From Fibrobacter sp. (GTDB taxonomy: Bacteria; Fibrobacterota; Fibrobacteria; Fibrobacterales; Fibrobacteraceae), in assembly GCF_017545445.1 (NCBI RefSeq), contig NZ_JAFWOM010000059.1, positions 58,690 through 122,689 on the forward strand: a stretch of DNA of 64,000 nucleotides, in the 5' to 3' direction. The position numbers and the translations under genes are program-made. A model generated the notes under the pieces. The model ran no database searches and was not told the origin of the DNA. It worked only from the letters and a program-made list of their open reading frames with translations. Of this stretch, positions 34,296-43,087 are shown one piece after another. The number at the start of each line of letters is the position of its first letter. Position 1 is the stretch's first letter.

Positions 34296-36119
34296 ATGGT
34301 GCACAAAATTCACATCCCTGTCATGGGAATTTGCTACACGGCTGACACGCCGATTCGCGTGGCTCATTTTGGCATCACGTCCGTGATTTCGCTTGTCGAT
34401 GACGGGCTCCTCGAAGAATACCGCATGGCTTATGCAGAACGCTTGGGGCTTGATTTTGGTTCTCCGCAGACGACCCGGATTGGCCGCATACGCTCGTATT
34501 TGGATTTTGTCGCAGACGAGGTGGAACGTAAATTCGAGAGACTTTGTGCGGAACGCTTTGATGGTGGGAGCGACAAGGACCGCTATTTTTTGATGTTGCC
34601 GTTGGATTCGCGGCTCCGCGTGGAATACGATGGCATTTTTGCAAAGACGGGACTTGCGCGTATTGCTGCCGAAGCGGCTCTCACCGAAAAAATGGAACCG
34701 GGCGAAATCCAGGCGAACATCATGGTCGGCTTGAATCATGAAGAAGCCGCTTTTGATGCGGTTCGCGGATTTGCGGCTTCAAAAGTGAAGGGCTCGCTTG
34801 TACTGAGCGCGGGCGTAAATTTGGCTGTATTTGAAGAAATTGCGAAGTGCAAGGATTTTTATAGAACTCGCGATAAGGCTCCGTCAAAGAAGATTATTCT
34901 GAAAGTTTCGGATTATCGTTCGGCGCTCATTCAAGGGCGTTACTTGGCGAAAAAAGGCTTAGAAGTCTATGAATACCGCATTGAATCCGGCGTGAACTGC
35001 GGCGGTCATGCGTTCTTTGAATCGAAAAAGTTGCTGCTGGATGTCGTGCGTGAATTTGTCGAAAAAAAGAATGAACTTTTTGAAACGACTCGCGGAATGA
35101 TTGCGAAGTTCGCACAGTCTGTGGCGGATGTTAATGCACGAGGAATGGCGACAAGTGCGTCAAAAATGACAAGCGCGCCGATTTCGGCGAATGTTTGCGT
35201 TCGTGAAATTGTTCCACCCTCGTCTCCTGCGCGGATTACTGCTCAAGGCGGACTTTGCTCGCCCGAAGACATCGAAAAAATCATGTCGCTTGGGATTGAT
35301 GGCGTCGGCGTCGGAACGCCTTTCTTGCTTGTTCCGCAGGCGACAAGCGTCGATAAAGAAACTCGGCATTTGCTAGCCTCTGCGACTCCGAATGACGTTT
35401 ATATAAGCCATGCGTCCCCGCTTGGATTCCCGTTCGTGAACTTGCGAACATCCACCGCGGCAGAACTTTGTCGCAAAAAAGTTCAAGAGTATTTTAAACC
35501 GCAAAGCGAAAAGTCAAATGATCCTGAATTGAAGCCGGGATTTCCGTGCCGTCAACATTACCTTTGTAGGCAAATATTCGGATTTGACCATCCCGTGTGT
35601 ATGGCTTCCCGCGAATACGTGATGCACCGCCTGGCCGAAATCGAAGCATTGGAAAAAGAAGAACTTCGCGCTGTTTGTCATTCAGCATTGGATCCAATCG
35701 CCTTCGGCTCCAGGATGACACAAACAACCTGTCATTCTGGAGGGAGCGTAGCGACCGATAGAATCCAAGAGGCGGTTACTGCGATTCGCGAAAAGTACAA
35801 TGTGCTTCGTTGTGAAACTCTTTCTCGTGAGTGCATCTGCCGTTTCCTCGGGAACGCGGGCCGCGAAGAAATCCGCGAAAAAAATCCCTCGCTCCATTAC
35901 CAGCCGGAATGCGTTGCCGTCGCACGCGGTTCGCAACCAGCACGGATCCGTGAACCGGTCACGATTTGCCCGAATCCCGACATCGGCTATTTTGACCGCG
36001 AATATACGCTGTTCGAAATGATGCGCCACCTTTACGGTACCGGCCCGCGATTGACTCCCGAAGACAAGCCAAGCGCATTTGAAGTTGAAGAAAAAATTTT
36101 GCGAAATATGACCGAATAA
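34296..36119 (+). CDS. Putative FMN-dependent TIM-barrel protein (nitronate monooxygenase-like)
   Basis: This 607-residue soluble protein resembles the NMO/2-nitropropane dioxygenase fold. ESGVNCGGHAF (~228-239) is like the family's GGH phosphate/flavin region. ITAQGGLCSPEDIEKIMSLG then GVGVGTPFLL (~310-350) is like the C-terminal FMN phosphate-binding loop. The N-terminal (~1-150) and C-terminal (~400-607, with many Cys and a CMASREYVMHRL block) extensions go beyond the usual ~350 residues. Residues ~461-490 are encoded by two REP-like repeats, an in-frame insertion of ~30 residues. Substrate unknown; monocistronic. Confidence 0.5.
   Translation: MVHKIHIPVMGICYTADTPIRVAHFGITSVISLVDDGLLEEYRMAYAERLGLDFGSPQTTRIGRIRSYLDFVADEVERKFERLCAERFDGGSDKDRYFLMLPLDSRLRVEYDGIFAKTGLARIAAEAALTEKMEPGEIQANIMVGLNHEEAAFDAVRGFAASKVKGSLVLSAGVNLAVFEEIAKCKDFYRTRDKAPSKKIILKVSDYRSALIQGRYLAKKGLEVYEYRIESGVNCGGHAFFESKKLLLDVVREFVEKKNELFETTRGMIAKFAQSVADVNARGMATSASKMTSAPISANVCVREIVPPSSPARITAQGGLCSPEDIEKIMSLGIDGVGVGTPFLLVPQATSVDKETRHLLASATPNDVYISHASPLGFPFVNLRTSTAAELCRKKVQEYFKPQSEKSNDPELKPGFPCRQHYLCRQIFGFDHPVCMASREYVMHRLAEIEALEKEELRAVCHSALDPIAFGSRMTQTTCHSGGSVATDRIQEAVTAIREKYNVLRCETLSRECICRFLGNAGREEIREKNPSLHYQPECVAVARGSQPARIREPVTICPNPDIGYFDREYTLFEMMRHLYGTGPRLTPEDKPSAFEVEEKILRNMTE
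35677..35767. repeat. Two REP-like elements in frame inside the NMO-like gene
   Basis: GTCATTCAGC...GGATCC...CCAGGATGACA is followed by GTCATTCTGGAGGGAGCGTA...GAATCC. Both match intergenic repeats of the window. The frame stays open through both, adding CHSALDPIAFGSRMTQ and CHSGGSVATDRIQ. Confidence 0.75.
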
Positions 36120-36180
36120 CGGAAATTTTTATTATTTTGTAAAAAAGATATTTTTCACCATACAAGAAGGGAGTGTAAAG

Positions 36181-36990
36181 ATGAATCGTTTCCATGGTAT
36201 TCTGTTTATGGTGTTTTTAGCTTTTGTAAGTTCAGCATTGGCTGACGATAATAAATCGTTTGCTGTCGCTTTGCTGCGGGAAGGAACTTATGATGTAGCA
36301 ACAGTGGATGGCGAAGGAAGGTATGCAATTGGATGGCGGGATACCACAGGTGGAATGTACTTGCATGTGGAGCATGGTTGGGATGGTCCTTGTTGTATTT
36401 CTAGAGATTATCTGGGTCTTGCTATTGGAAAAAAATTGGATAGCGGCAAAAAAGAAAATATATGGGTTCTTACAGACCAAACCAATATGGATTCGTTGCA
36501 ATTAGAACTTAAAAAGGGAAATTCACTTACGTTAGAAAAGTTTACAAAATTGGAATTTGATTCGACTTATGAACAATACTTTTTGCGTTCTACTCCGGAT
36601 CATCGTAAGGATATAGTAGTAAAGAAAGATTCACTTGTATGGTCTCCAGAAAAGTATTTTATTGGAAATGATTACATTTTGTATCAAAAAGAAGATTCGT
36701 TAGTAGTTCTCTGTGGATTAAGCAATGCCATTTGTTACTTTGAAACGGCCTGTTTTTATCGAAATGATGGCTCTTTTCTTTTTGATTCACTACCTAATCC
36801 CGGTTTGGCGGGTTCTAGTGGGTGTCCTCAAGGAGGTGGATCTTCTATGTTGCCGATAAATCGAGGGCTAAATGAAAAAAATGCTTTGAATGAAACTTTG
36901 TTCAGAATAAATGGTACTGCTACTGTAAACAAATCTTCAAACATTGTCATTCAAAATAAACAACCAAAGCTCCGGCTCAAAGGAAATTGA
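36181..36990 (+). CDS. Secreted protein of unknown function
   Basis: This 269-residue protein has AAGGGAG before the ATG and a signal peptide ending SSALA at ~20. The mature part is rich in Lys, Asp and aromatic residues with several Cys (GPCCIS; CGLSNAICYFETAC), suggesting disulfides. The C-terminal stretch (NGTATVNKSSNIVIQNKQP) looks like a linker plus short tail often seen at the end of Fibrobacter secreted proteins; this is from memory of such tails, not proven. No catalytic motif recognised. Confidence 0.65.
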   Translation: MNRFHGILFMVFLAFVSSALADDNKSFAVALLREGTYDVATVDGEGRYAIGWRDTTGGMYLHVEHGWDGPCCISRDYLGLAIGKKLDSGKKENIWVLTDQTNMDSLQLELKKGNSLTLEKFTKLEFDSTYEQYFLRSTPDHRKDIVVKKDSLVWSPEKYFIGNDYILYQKEDSLVVLCGLSNAICYFETACFYRNDGSFLFDSLPNPGLAGSSGCPQGGGSSMLPINRGLNEKNALNETLFRINGTATVNKSSNIVIQNKQPKLRLKGN

Positions 36991-37011
36991 CGCCGTAAAA
37001 AATATGCCCTA

Positions 37012-37056
37012 GATTCCCTCCCCTTTCGAGCAAAGCTCTCCAGGGTCGAGAATGAC
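37012..37056. repeat. REP-like palindrome
   Basis: GATTCCCTCCCCTTTCGAGC...CAGGGTCGAGAATGAC. On the minus strand it reads GTCATTCTCGACCC...GGGAATC, another member of the dispersed family. CTTCCTACCGCCTACTTCC-type repeats follow at 37079-37110. Confidence 0.6.
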
Positions 37057-37107
37057 TTTTGTATTGCGTTTTCTTCCAACTTCCTACCGCCTACTTCCGA
37101 CTAACTC

Positions 37108-37854
37108 CTAATCCGCGAATCCGATTCTCGCCTGGAAATGGCATTGCGTCATGTCGTCGGCGTTCATCCCGAAGAAATAGGCGTGGTGGTTCGTGTTCTT
37201 GAAACGCACGATGTTCACCTTGCCGCCCAGCGGAATTTGAGAAATGTAGTTTATCTGTATCGAACGGATGCGCCTCGTCTTGAGCTCGACTGCGTCCAGC
37301 GAGTCCATCACCCAATCGACGTAGCGGCAATGGTTCACGTGGTTGTTCATGTCGAGGTCACTGTACTTGGCGATTTCCGTGCTTACGACCCTTGGCTCGA
37401 TTTGCGGGTCCAAAATGTCCATCATCTCGGGGAGCGCGTTTTTGCCTGGAATCAAGGGAATCGGGTACGGCGAGTTTTCCAAATTTTCGGCCTTGCCGGT
37501 TTTCAAGTTTACTAAAAGCCACGAAGACGTCGCTTGCGCGATGGAGTGCCCCTGGGCATCGAGGATGGAGTAGTCTTTAAAACAAACTTTGTCCATAAAG
37601 ATGTCCTTCGCCCACGTCGAGATAGAAAGTTTCTCGCCCCAGACCGGGTGGTGCAACAGGCGAATCTTCAAGCGTGTGATGACCGTGGTGTAGCCCGCCT
37701 TCATCATTTTCCAGAGACCGAATCCGTTTTGTTCGGCATCGGCAATGGCGGTTTCTTCCATGAACAGGAAGAGATTTGAAAGTTTGAGTCGGCTGTGGTG
37801 GTCGCAGTCCGAGAAACGTACTTCAAAATTTTTTGTGGTTACTTCCGGTTCCAT
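37108..37854 (-). CDS. Acyl-ACP thioesterase
   Basis: This 248-residue enzyme of the FatA/PF01643 hot-dog family releases fatty acids from acyl-ACP. The start at 37854 follows GTGAGG by 5 nt. Two hot-dog repeats are visible. The first has FEVRFSDCDHHSRLKL and a long helix with LFLFMEETA. The second has the conserved NNHVNHCRYVDW block (catalytic Asn/His region) near residues 170-180. It is divergent from aroA with a ~90-bp control region between them. Confidence 0.85.
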   Translation of the reverse strand: MEPEVTTKNFEVRFSDCDHHSRLKLSNLFLFMEETAIADAEQNGFGLWKMMKAGYTTVITRLKIRLLHHPVWGEKLSISTWAKDIFMDKVCFKDYSILDAQGHSIAQATSSWLLVNLKTGKAENLENSPYPIPLIPGKNALPEMMDILDPQIEPRVVSTEIAKYSDLDMNNHVNHCRYVDWVMDSLDAVELKTRRIRSIQINYISQIPLGGKVNIVRFKNTNHHAYFFGMNADDMTQCHFQARIGFAD

Positions 37855-37943
37855 GTTGTCCTCACGTGGTTTATTGCGTTTTTCAGTGGCTTTAGTCACA
37901 TTTAAATAAAACTGCTTTAACAAAAATGTATAAATTTTCTTGT

Positions 37944-39251
37944 ATGAACGAGTTTCAATTTCGCCCTAGTTTTATCCAGCTCCCTGCCTATCATTCTTTT
38001 GAAGGTTCTCTTTGTCTTCCGGGGTCCAAGAGCATCACGAATCGCGTGCTCTTGATCTCTGCGCTTGCCGAAGGGACGACCACACTCAACAATTTGCTCA
38101 AGAGCGATGACACTCGCTATATGGGTGAGGCTTTGCAGCGCCTGGGGTCGAAAATTGAATTTACGGACGATTATACCAATGCCGTTGTCGAAGGGCATGC
38201 GGGCGTGTTTGACGGCCCGAGTCCGTCTATCGAGCTGTTCTTGGGCAATGCGGGCACGGCGATGCGTTCCTTGACGGCGGCTCTGACGCTTGGTTGGGGC
38301 AAGTTCATTTTGCGTGGCGAAGAGCGCATGAGCGAACGTCCGATTCAAGATCTTGTCGATGCTCTCCGTACGCTTGGTGCGGACATCAAGTATCTAGAAT
38401 CCGAAGGCTATCCTCCTGTCCGCATCAAGGCCGACGGGCTTAACGGCGGCTATGTGAGTGTTCGCGGGAACATTTCGAGCCAGTATTTGACGGCGCTTTT
38501 GATTTGTGCCCCGTATTGCAAGACTCCGCTACATATTCATGTGGATGGCGAACTCATTTCGGCTCCGTATATCGAGCTTACGCTCGACGTTATGAAACGT
38601 TTTGGTGTGGATGTGCGTCATGACGATCTCGTCGATTTTTACGTGCCGCATGACCGCTACAAGTCTCCCGGAAAGTTCTTTGTCGAAGGCGACGCAAGTT
38701 CCGCGAGCTATCCGCTGGCGGCGGCTGCGATTGCAAAGGGCAAGGTGCGCGTGCTCGGTGTCGGCAGCAACAGCCGTCAGGGCGATGTCGGCTTTGCAAA
38801 GGTCCTCGAAAAAATGGGTGCGAAGGTGACGATAGGGCCGGACTGGATTGAATGCGACGGTCGCGATTGCGAACTCACCGGGCTTGACATGAACTTGAAC
38901 GACATCCCGGATGCGGCGATGACCGTTTCTGTGCTTGCTCTCTTTGCGAAAGGAACGACCACGATTCGAGGCATTGGCAGCTGGCGAGTGAAGGAAACTG
39001 ATCGCATTGCCGCGATTTCTGCGGAACTGCAAAAGGTGGGCGCCCGCGTGGTGGCCGATATGGATCAAATCACGATTGAACCGCCGGAGCAACTGCAACC
39101 GGCGACGATCGAGACGTACAACGACCACCGCATGGCGATGTGCTTTAGCCTTGTGTCGCTCGGCGGCGTGCCCATGAAGATTCTCGACCCTGCGTGCGTG
39201 AATAAGACTTATCCTCATTTCTTTGAAGACTTCGGAAGACTTGCCCAATGA
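37944..39251 (+). CDS. aroA: 3-phosphoshikimate 1-carboxyvinyltransferase (EPSP synthase)
   Basis: This 435-residue cytoplasmic enzyme catalyses the PEP-dependent step of the shikimate pathway. Family motifs are complete: LPGSKSITNR (~24-33), SDDTRYM, LGNAGTAMRSL (~97-107), GNISSQYLTALL, NDIPDAAMT (~316) and GSWRVKETDRI (~342). An upstream in-frame ATG at 37926 would add 6 residues; neither start has a clear Shine-Dalgarno site, and the inner one gives the more usual N-terminus. The stop overlaps the next start by ATGA (39248-39251). Confidence 0.95.
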   Translation: MNEFQFRPSFIQLPAYHSFEGSLCLPGSKSITNRVLLISALAEGTTTLNNLLKSDDTRYMGEALQRLGSKIEFTDDYTNAVVEGHAGVFDGPSPSIELFLGNAGTAMRSLTAALTLGWGKFILRGEERMSERPIQDLVDALRTLGADIKYLESEGYPPVRIKADGLNGGYVSVRGNISSQYLTALLICAPYCKTPLHIHVDGELISAPYIELTLDVMKRFGVDVRHDDLVDFYVPHDRYKSPGKFFVEGDASSASYPLAAAAIAKGKVRVLGVGSNSRQGDVGFAKVLEKMGAKVTIGPDWIECDGRDCELTGLDMNLNDIPDAAMTVSVLALFAKGTTTIRGIGSWRVKETDRIAAISAELQKVGARVVADMDQITIEPPEQLQPATIETYNDHRMAMCFSLVSLGGVPMKILDPACVNKTYPHFFEDFGRLAQ

Positions 39252-40834
39252 TTAAAGCCTTGAAGAACATCGCATTTCTTATGAGCCTTGTTCTAGGCTT
39301 TTCTGTCACGTCTGTTGCGGCGGAAAAAGCTAATTCTGGAGTGGCGTCCGATACGCTTTCGATTTGGGTGATGGATAATGGGTTGGGCTCGAAAATTGCG
39401 ATGAACCGCCTCGTGAAGAAGTTTTATCGCGAAACGCGAATTCCGGTAAAGGTGACAGCTCTTAGCTGGGGCGAGGCGTTCAACAGGATTACGAGGACGT
39501 TTGCGGATTCGAACGAACTTGCTCCCGACGTGATTCAGCTCGGATCGACGTGGGTTCCGCATTTCGCGGCGGAAGGCGTTATCCGTCCGATTGATTTTTT
39601 GATGACCAAGATTGATTCGGCCCGTTTTTTGGGCGAGGGATTTCGCAGTTCGCATATCGCTGGGCGGCCAGAGACGTATTCAGTTCCGTGGTTTATCGAC
39701 GTTCGCGGATTTTTTGTGAACGAGCGGCTATGGCATGAACTCGGGTTCGATGAAGCGGACATTGAAACTTATCCGCAATTTATCGGTGTCTTGAAGACGA
39801 TTGCAAAAGCGGATTTGAAAAATGATGGCGATACCAAGATTACTCCTTTTGCCTTCCCCGGAAAAGACGACTGGGCTGGCCAGCAGTGCATGGCGCCTCT
39901 AGTCTGGAGTCATGGCGGCGATTTCGTTGTTCCGTCGGGCAAGGGCTACCGCAGTGCACTTTTGGATTCGAATACGCTTGTGGGCCTTGCGCTTTATGCC
40001 GAAATCATGGGTGATTCGCAAATGGCGCCTTATAGCTTGTCTGAAAACTCCGCTGAAAATGCTAAGGGGTTCGTCCGTTCGGAACGCGTGCTGCTTTACG
40101 GTACTTCGGAACTGATCAAGCAACTCGATTACCCGGAAAGCGCTGGCGGCCTTGCCGATTTCTCTATTGCAAAAGACGGCATCAAGGTGATGAACATGGT
40201 TTCTGGACCGTCGGGCAAGTTCTCGTTTATGGGCGGGAGCCATTTGGCTTTAGGCCAAAAGAAAGACCGCTCAAAGAATGCACTGGCGGAACAATTGCTA
40301 GTTTATATGCTCCGTGCCGATAACATTGACGCCTATTCGCGTCAAGTTGGTTTTTTGCCTGCGGATAGGAGCATTCTGCATATCTGGAACCGCGATTCGC
40401 GTTATTCCAAGCTTGTGGCGGGGTTGGAATATTGCCGCAGTTTCCCGAACATTCCCAAGTGGGGCGAGGTGGAAAATATCCTCATTGAATTGTCCAATGG
40501 CATAGGGACTTCGCTTGCGAAGACGGGAGATTTGAAACAACGTAGTGAGTATCTTGCAGAATTAGTCTATAACGCCAATGAAAAAATTAACGGTGTCTTG
40601 AACCATTCAGAAAATTTAGAAGAAGCGGAACTGCTACCTTGGATTCAACAATTTTTCATGAATAAGTATAAAGTAATTTATCCTAGAAATTCTACAGAAT
40701 TCGTTAGCCGTGATGAACTTGCCTCAGTCGATGAATTTGGTTTTTCTTCGAAGCTTTTGATTGTTGCTGGTGCGGGATTTTTGGTTATCTGTATCTTCGT
40801 CATTTTCGGCTTTGCAAGAAAAAGGAAAAAGTAA
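39248..40834 (+). CDS. Extracellular solute-binding protein with C-terminal membrane anchor
   Basis: This 528-residue protein has a signal peptide (residues ~1-25, ending VAA), then a type 1 (MalE-like) binding fold: LSIWVMDNG, RIPVKVTAL, APDVIQLGSTW near 97, PWFIDVRGFFVN, GFLPADRS. The unusual part is the end: a ~20-residue hydrophobic segment (LLIVAGAGFLVICIFVIFGF) followed by RKRKK, a stop-transfer anchor with a cytoplasmic basic tail. No ABC permease or ATPase gene is nearby, so a sensing role or a scattered transporter is possible. Overlaps aroA by 4 bp. Confidence 0.8.
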   Translation: MIKALKNIAFLMSLVLGFSVTSVAAEKANSGVASDTLSIWVMDNGLGSKIAMNRLVKKFYRETRIPVKVTALSWGEAFNRITRTFADSNELAPDVIQLGSTWVPHFAAEGVIRPIDFLMTKIDSARFLGEGFRSSHIAGRPETYSVPWFIDVRGFFVNERLWHELGFDEADIETYPQFIGVLKTIAKADLKNDGDTKITPFAFPGKDDWAGQQCMAPLVWSHGGDFVVPSGKGYRSALLDSNTLVGLALYAEIMGDSQMAPYSLSENSAENAKGFVRSERVLLYGTSELIKQLDYPESAGGLADFSIAKDGIKVMNMVSGPSGKFSFMGGSHLALGQKKDRSKNALAEQLLVYMLRADNIDAYSRQVGFLPADRSILHIWNRDSRYSKLVAGLEYCRSFPNIPKWGEVENILIELSNGIGTSLAKTGDLKQRSEYLAELVYNANEKINGVLNHSENLEEAELLPWIQQFFMNKYKVIYPRNSTEFVSRDELASVDEFGFSSKLLIVAGAGFLVICIFVIFGFARKRKK

Positions 40835-40843
40835 ATCTCGCCA

Positions 40844-42988
40844 ATGAATAAGTTGTTTAAAATTACGTCTCGGCTGCTGCCGTTTCTTGTGGTTCCTTTG
40901 TTTGCGCATGTGGATGTAGCTTCGTTCAAGAATTATGCAGATTCGCTCATTCCGGGGGTTCGTTTTGGTATGGCCCTCCGTTCTGTAAAGCAAGGCAAGG
41001 AAATCGGGAACGTACGCGGTGATGAAATGTTCACGCCGGCAAGTACGCTCAAGACGCTCACGACGGCTGCCGCAATCCATTATTTGCCGCTCAATTACGA
41101 ACCGAAAACAGAAATCACGGTGCTTGGCGATATCGATTACAACACGCTCACGGGAACTGTGAAAATCCGCGGCGAAGGCGACCCGAATATTTCGGCGAGG
41201 TATTACGACGACCCGTTCTACATGCTGAACGTCATGGTGGATTCCATCCGTGCGATGGGCATCGACACGATTGTCGGGCGTATAGATTTGGATACGAGCT
41301 ATTATACGGGACCGTGGAAGGCCGAAAACTGGCGCCGTAATTTTTACGATTCCTGGTATGGTGCTGAAATTGCTCCGTTAGGTTTTAACGACAACTGCGT
41401 GACGGTTCGCTTTTGGCCAGGAATTGAAATTGGCGATGATGCTGATGTCGCACTTTACCCAGATGTTGGCTATGTCAAGGTTATAAACAACTTAAAAACA
41501 ACCAAAGGTAAAAGAAAAAATTGGGTCTATGGTATTGACCCTGATAAGTCAGTGATAACGCTTGGCGGAACGATAGGCGTGGGCATTGATTCTGCAAGTT
41601 TGGTGCTCCCGATTCGCAACCCGGTGGGGTATTTCAGGGCGGCTTTCATGCATGCTCTCCAGAATCGCGGTGTTGTTTTCAAGGAAAATTTGTCTAAAGG
41701 CTCGAATGCGGAATTGAAAAAGTTCTCGTTTTCGTCGGCGCCGCTTTTGAGCATGCTTGACGAAATCAATCAGCGGAGCCAGAATTTTCATGCCGAAACG
41801 TTGCTCAGGAATCTCGGGGCGCAAGTGAGCGGTTCGGGCAGTGTCGAAGGGGGCCGCAAGGCAGAACGCAAGTTCCTTAAAGAAATGGGGCTTGATCCAG
41901 CAGATTATGAAGTGTATGACGGAAGCGGACTTTCTCCTGATAACAGAGTGAAACCCTCTACGGTGGCGAAATTACTTTCGAAAATGGCTCGCCACCCGAA
42001 CAGCGAATATTACATCAACAGCTTTGCAAGTCCGGGAGTCGGGTCTGGCGCCAAGCGCATGCAGGCCTTGGAAACGCCTTGGCTCACGAAATTCAAGACC
42101 GGCTACATAGCCGAAGTCTATGGCTTGGTGGGTTACATCTATACGATTGACAACGATACGCTCGCCGTTTCCATGTACTTGAACGGAACAAACGAGAGCC
42201 CTGACATCAAGAACAAGGATATTCTCGATACGCTTTGGATGAGAATTATCAGCTATTCGAACAACAGTTACCAATCGCTGATGGAAATGAAAACGATGTG
42301 GCTTGAAGCCCAAGGCGTGAACGGGCTGAACAAACGCTTGGATTATTTCTCGAAGTTGCTTTTAGGTCGCCCGTACAAGCTTGGCCCCATGGGCGAAGGC
42401 CATATGGATCCTGTTGACGATAAACCGCTAGTTTATCTGGACTCCGTCGATTGCGTGACGTATTTGGAACATGTCGTGGCTCTTGCGATGGCAAAAAGCG
42501 AAAAGTCTTTGTTTAAACAGCTCCAGCGCCTCCGTTACAAGGGCGGCAAGGTGAGTTTCTTGACGCGTAAGCATTATCTGTTAGATGATTGGGTTGGTGA
42601 AGGGAAATACGCCAAGATTGTTCCGATGAAGGGCGAAGCTTCGATGATGCGCACGATGCCCAAGAAGGATTTCTTCAAGGATCACAACCTGGTATATACG
42701 GGCAAGGAAAAGCCTCTCAAAATTCGCTACATGCCTTTGGATAAAGCTATCGACATGGCCAAAAAAACGTACAAAGGAACGATGAAAGTTCTCGGTGTGG
42801 CATTCCTCGGAACATCCGACCGCATTGATGCGACGCATACGGGTTTTGTTGTGTTTTATCCGGGCAAAAAGCCGTTGCTGCGTCACGCTTCTTCGCAAAA
42901 GAAACAAGTCGTAGAAGTCCCCCTTGCCGAATACCTCGAAACCCGCAAAATCCCCGGAATCACGCTGTTCAGATTTATACAGCATTGA
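40844..42988 (+). CDS. PBP4 (DacB-like) fused to DUF1460 peptidoglycan hydrolase
   Basis: This 714-residue exported protein has a signal peptide ending LFAHV (~22). Residues ~25-470 form a class C penicillin-binding protein of the DacB/PBP4 type: SxxK at ASTLKTL (~67), SQN (~317) and KTG (~419), predicting D,D-carboxypeptidase/endopeptidase activity. Residues ~490-710 match DUF1460 (PF07313, NlpC/P60-like): a putative catalytic Cys in SVDCVTYLEHV (~532) and His in ATHTGFVVFY (~665). DUF1460 members are thought to cleave muropeptides or act as amidases. The two parts share one reading frame without break. It follows the solute-binding gene by 9 bp. Confidence 0.85.
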   Translation: MNKLFKITSRLLPFLVVPLFAHVDVASFKNYADSLIPGVRFGMALRSVKQGKEIGNVRGDEMFTPASTLKTLTTAAAIHYLPLNYEPKTEITVLGDIDYNTLTGTVKIRGEGDPNISARYYDDPFYMLNVMVDSIRAMGIDTIVGRIDLDTSYYTGPWKAENWRRNFYDSWYGAEIAPLGFNDNCVTVRFWPGIEIGDDADVALYPDVGYVKVINNLKTTKGKRKNWVYGIDPDKSVITLGGTIGVGIDSASLVLPIRNPVGYFRAAFMHALQNRGVVFKENLSKGSNAELKKFSFSSAPLLSMLDEINQRSQNFHAETLLRNLGAQVSGSGSVEGGRKAERKFLKEMGLDPADYEVYDGSGLSPDNRVKPSTVAKLLSKMARHPNSEYYINSFASPGVGSGAKRMQALETPWLTKFKTGYIAEVYGLVGYIYTIDNDTLAVSMYLNGTNESPDIKNKDILDTLWMRIISYSNNSYQSLMEMKTMWLEAQGVNGLNKRLDYFSKLLLGRPYKLGPMGEGHMDPVDDKPLVYLDSVDCVTYLEHVVALAMAKSEKSLFKQLQRLRYKGGKVSFLTRKHYLLDDWVGEGKYAKIVPMKGEASMMRTMPKKDFFKDHNLVYTGKEKPLKIRYMPLDKAIDMAKKTYKGTMKVLGVAFLGTSDRIDATHTGFVVFYPGKKPLLRHASSQKKQVVEVPLAEYLETRKIPGITLFRFIQH

Positions 42989-42997
42989 GCTCTGATT

Positions 42998-43024
42998 GTC
43001 ATTCCGGCCTCCGTGCCGGAATCT
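42998..43024. repeat. REP-like palindrome
   Basis: GTCATTCCGGC-CTCC-GTGCCGGAATCTG followed by TTTT. It lies just after the PBP4-DUF1460 stop and may double as its transcription terminator. Confidence 0.65.
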
Positions 43025-43087
43025 GTTTTAAGTAAATTGTTGTATGTGGAAATTCGTCAAACGCTTAGCTTGGATAGGAGGTCAAAA

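Noticed and set aside
5681..35767. Insertion sequences or a REP-associated transposase for the palindromes
   Set aside because: No transposase (including RAYT type) reading frame is visible in the window, so mobility in trans remains a guess.
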